Shown piece after piece: positions 61,550 to 64,000 of a stretch of 64,000 bases of DNA. Positions within the stretch are counted from its first letter, which is position 1. Each line of letters opens with the position of its first letter. This DNA comes from Ichthyophis bannanicus. Lineage: Eukaryota; Chordata; Amphibia; Gymnophiona; Ichthyophiidae. A program made the translations under genes and the position numbers. The notes beneath the pieces were generated by a model. That model was given only the letters and a program-made list of their open reading frames with translations, did not search any database and had not been told where the DNA came from. The stretch is from NCBI GenBank assembly GCA_033557465.1, contig CM066031.1, positions 1,068,054,444 to 1,068,118,443 of the forward strand, in the 5' to 3' direction.

Positions 61550-62073
61550 TATGATGGGGTGTATGAGAAGCTCCCCATCCCCCGTATTGATATACCTCCA
61601 GCCAGACTAAGGACATGCCCCTTTAAGCACCAGAAGCTGGGTCCCTTTTAGGGAACCCGGCTTGAATATACCTTGGAAGGTTGTGGCCGGGGATGGCCCT
61701 TTTAACCAGGAGGGAAGAGACAAGGAAGGAGAGAGAAAAGCCTGAGGTGTTCCAGAGTATGGACTGACCACCTACTTCTAAGGAGATCCTATGGGAAGGT
61801 AGGAACCCGGGTGTTTCCACTTTGGTCAGCAGGCTTGCGGTGCTACTGCTGTGAAGTCCAGAGTGAAAGAACTTTGGGGGAGGGGAGAACTGTTTCTCTG
61901 ATTCTGATGTGAGGTCCAGAGTGAAAGAAATTTGGGGGAGGGGAGAACTGTTTCTCTGCTACTGCTGTGAAGCCCAGAGTGGAAGAACTTTAGGGAAGAG
62001 GAGAATTGTTTCTTTGCTACTGCTGTGAAGCCCAGTGAAGGAACTTTGGGGGAGGGGAGAACTGTTTCTCTGC
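61550..62073 (+). repeat. 3' LTR of the Gmr1-like element (truncated, repeat expanded)
   Basis: Preceded by a purine tract (ctgagggggagggta). It starts tatgatggggtgtatgaga and follows the 5' LTR, but carries four to five copies of the 60-bp internal unit (61850-62073) against two to three in the 5' LTR, and is cut before the poly(A) region. Confidence 0.8.
61850..62073 (+). repeat. 60-bp tandem repeat in the 3' LTR
   Basis: Units read tgaagcccagagtgaaagaactttgggggaggggagaactgtttctctgctactgctg with small changes; boundaries at about 61852, 61911, 61970 and 62029. Confidence 0.85.
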
Positions 62074-62088
62074 TACGTTCAGTGTCAC

Positions 62089-62799
62089 TTATTAAGAAAT
62101 GGAAAACTGTATAACCTAAGTCAAAAGACTGACGTATGTAAATGTGCAAATGTCGGAAGTATAGCCTTGAGACAGTTTTCTATCTCTTGTAGCTATCTTT
62201 CCATTTTACTCAAAATTGAGCTCAGACTTGAGCTTACGATAAATAAGGTTCCACACTACTTAAAAGTGTCACCAATAAGATAATATCATAAAACACTGTA
62301 AAGTTTTAAGATAGGGGTCAAAATCGTTGCACTGTTAACAGGATACTTAGCTGAAGTCGTTCCGTCATGCAGTAGCTAGTTGGCTACTCAAATGCGCTGA
62401 TTTATCATTTTGGAGAATCTCTTCTACTACAGTTTAAATTCTGGGGCGAATTGCACATTTCGTTACAATGGGACTTTGACTGCATGACGGAACGACTTCA
62501 GCTAAGTATCCTGTTAACAGTGCAACGATTTTGACCCCTATCTTAAAACTTTACAGTGTTTTATGATATTATCTTATTGGTGACACTTTTAAGTAGTGTG
62601 GAACCTTATTTATCGTAAGCTCAAGTCTGAGCTCAATTTTGAGTAAAATGGAAAGATAGCTACAAGAGATAGAAAACTGTCTCAAGGCTATACTTCCGAC
62701 ATTTGCACATTTACATACGTCAGTCTTTTGACTTAGGTTATACAGTTTTCCATTTCTTAATAATTGTATAGTGGGAAAAACTTTAGTTAGGTGGTTAAT
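62089..62799. mobile_element. Foldback insertion 2: perfect 285-bp inverted repeat with 15-bp target duplication
   Basis: Arms 62089-62373 and 62479-62763 are exact reverse complements as far as I can read; a 105-base spacer separates them. A 36-base tail (62764-62799) follows only on the right. The whole is flanked by tacgttcagtgtcac at 62074-62088 and 62800-62814. The arms encode the same 50-odd residues on both strands, without a recognisable domain. The target is CR1 endonuclease sequence (compare 15671). The arm ends do not look like hAT, Tc1 or piggyBac ends. Confidence 0.85.
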
Positions 62800-63782
62800 T
62801 ACGTTCAGTGTCACGGCAGGACATGCTAGGGAGATAAAATTCCTAGATAAAATAAATGACTGCTTCTTGGAGCAGCTGGTTCATGAACCGACCAGAGGGG
62901 AAGCCATATTAGACCTAATCCTTAGTGGAACACCAGATCTAGTGCAAGAGATAAGGGTGTTGTGGCCACTTGGTAAATAGTGATCATAGCATGATCACGT
63001 TTGATTTAATTAGTGGAGGAGGGATAGTAAGGAAATCCACAGTACTACCTTTTAAATTTCGAAAGGGAGACTGATAAAATGAGGAAAATAGTTAAGAAAA
63101 AACTAAAAGGAGCAGTTTCAAAGGTTAAAGACTTACATCAAGCTTGGGTGTTGTTGAAAAATACTATTTTGGAAGCCCAGACCAGCTGTATTCCACGCTT
63201 TAAGAAAAGTGGAAGGAAGTCCAAAAAACTGCCAGCATGGTTTAAAGGTGAGGTCAGAGAGGCTGTTGTTGCCAAAAAAGCATCTTTCAGGAAATGGAAA
63301 AAAGAGCCAAATGATGAAACCTGGAAACAGCACAAGCACTGGCAAGTCAAATGCAAGGCATTGATAAGGCAGGCAAAGGGAGAATTTGAGAAGAAGCTTG
63401 CTGCGGAAGCAAAAATGCGAAATAAAGACTTTCAAGTACATTTATAGCAAAAAACCTGTGAGAAATTCAGTTGGTCCATTAGATGATAGAGGGGTTAAAG
63501 GGGCACTAAGAGGCGACAAGGAGATAGCGGAGAGACTGAATGAATTCTTTGCTTCGGTCTTACTGAGGAAGATGTAGGGATGTTACCCATGACCGAAGTG
63601 GTATTTAAAGGTGCGGAAGAATTGAAGGAAATATCGATACATCAGGAAGATGTATTACAACTATTAGATAAACTGAAGAGTAGCAAATCACCTGGGCTGG
63701 ATGGTATACATCCAAGGGTGTTGAAAGAACTGAAATATGAGATTGCAGACCTGCTATTAGTAATCTGTGAACTATTATTAAT
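62800..63782 (+). pseudogene. CR1-type LINE ORF2: endonuclease end, linker, RT start
   Basis: Four frames: 62771-62980 (TAGHAREIKFLDKINDCFLEQLV, AILDLILSGTPDLVQEI), 63079-63447 (Lys-rich linker, KLPAWFKGEVREAV, KHWQVKCKALIRQAK), 63386-63577 and 63580-63795 (LNEFFASVL; LDKLKSSKSPGLDGIHPRVLKEL). It is the best guide to what the split CR1 copy at 14-31 kb looked like before insertion. Cut at about 63783 by an L2-type tail. Confidence 0.75.
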
Positions 63783-64000
63783 GTTTAATGTTTAATAGAA
63801 TTTGATATACCGCTCAGGCCAGAGGCATTAGAGCGGTTTACAATGCTACATCATTAGAGGAAATTAGGAAAGGAACGCCATTTATATAATAGGACAGAAT
63901 AGAGAACAGAGATAGTCAGACAGATAAAAGAGGAGGAGGAACATGGAACAGCAAATTACCACGACATAGGAACACATCAACCAGGTCCATGTCATCGATG
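63783..64000 (-). mobile_element. L2-type LINE 3' end, running off the window
   Basis: Begins with taatgtttaatgtttaatag and gatataccgctcaggcc..gagcggtttacaatgc, the L2-type terminal motif in minus orientation. The window ends inside it. Confidence 0.6.

Larger units (their letters stand above)
57582..62073 (+). mobile_element. Gmr1-like Gypsy LTR retrotransposon (integrase upstream of RT)
   Basis: A 5' LTR (57582-58072), primer-site region, gag with SCAN-like segment, aspartic protease, integrase C-terminal part, RT and RNase H, then a truncated 3' LTR (61550-62073). The order PR-IN-RT-RH departs from the usual Gypsy order PR-RT-RH-IN and matches the Gmr1 group. The integrase core is deleted and several stops are present, so the copy is dead. 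The 3' LTR is cut at 62073 where the CR1/foldback segment begins. Confidence 0.85.

Noticed and set aside
62089..62763. Inverted repeat as a Tc1/mariner, piggyBac or hAT MITE
   Set aside because: No TA, TTAA or 8-bp duplication abuts the arm ends; the only duplication is 15 bp and lies beyond a 36-base tail on one side.
62035..62814. Two frames on opposite strands with the same 50-residue C-terminus
   Set aside because: Produced by the identical arms of foldback insertion 2; no domain and no independent evidence of coding.
1..64000. tRNA, rRNA, CRISPR arrays, bacterial operons or phage genes
   Set aside because: None seen. Repeats are eukaryotic retroelements and DNA transposons; no cloverleaf sequence or regularly spaced short repeats with unique spacers was recognised.

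Overview
The window reads as vertebrate genomic DNA made almost entirely of transposable elements. I found no host gene with a convincing multi-exon structure, no tRNA or rRNA gene, no CRISPR array and nothing bacterial. The mixture is CR1-type and L2-type LINEs, an L1/Tx1-type and an RTE-type LINE, tyrosine-recombinase retrotransposons (DIRS-like and Ngaro-like), a Penelope-like GIY-YIG element, a Gmr1-type Gypsy element, hAT transposons and a gammaretrovirus-like provirus. This fits an amphibian (I would guess a caecilian) better than a mammal or bird, but the species assignment is inference.

Layout. 1-9.7 kb: an L2-type LINE end, then an old retrovirus-like pol split by a DIRS-like element (about 868-7180) that itself holds an unclassified ORF, an L2-type LINE and a Penelope-like fragment. 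9.7-12.5 kb: CR1 3' ends and a hAT MITE. 13.2-31.9 kb: one CR1-type LINE on the + strand, cut into pieces by an ORF1-only L1-like element (16034-17776), a short CR1 end, an 8-kb Ngaro-like element (18104-26125), an inverted CR1 copy (about 26783-29515) and an L2-type LINE (about 29960-31012). 33.3-35.7 kb: a hAT element with a C-rich minisatellite and a palindrome, inside an LTR-like sequence. 36693-46679: a minus-strand provirus with two 643-bp LTRs that differ at only three positions, a 4-bp target duplication, a tRNA-Gly-type primer site, open gag and env, and a pol with three breaks. 47.8-50.8 kb: an RTE-type LINE interrupted by a hAT element that carries another RTE fragment. 50.9-51.5 kb: a perfect 277-bp palindrome. 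51.8-57 kb: L1/Tx1-type and CR1-type LINEs on the minus strand. 57582-62073: a Gmr1-like Gypsy element with integrase upstream of reverse transcriptase and a SCAN-like gag. 62.1-62.8 kb: a second perfect inverted repeat (285-bp arms). The window ends in another CR1 copy cut by an L2-type tail.

The elements do not form a pathway; what links them is order of insertion. The two foldback insertions at 50.9 and 62.1 kb share an architecture (15-bp target duplication, two identical arms, a 36-39 nt one-sided tail) and are my best candidates for something undescribed. The young provirus with an intact envelope ORF, the Gmr1-type element and the nearly complete Ngaro split-repeat element are the next most informative items. 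No similarity search was run; family names rest on motifs recognised by eye.
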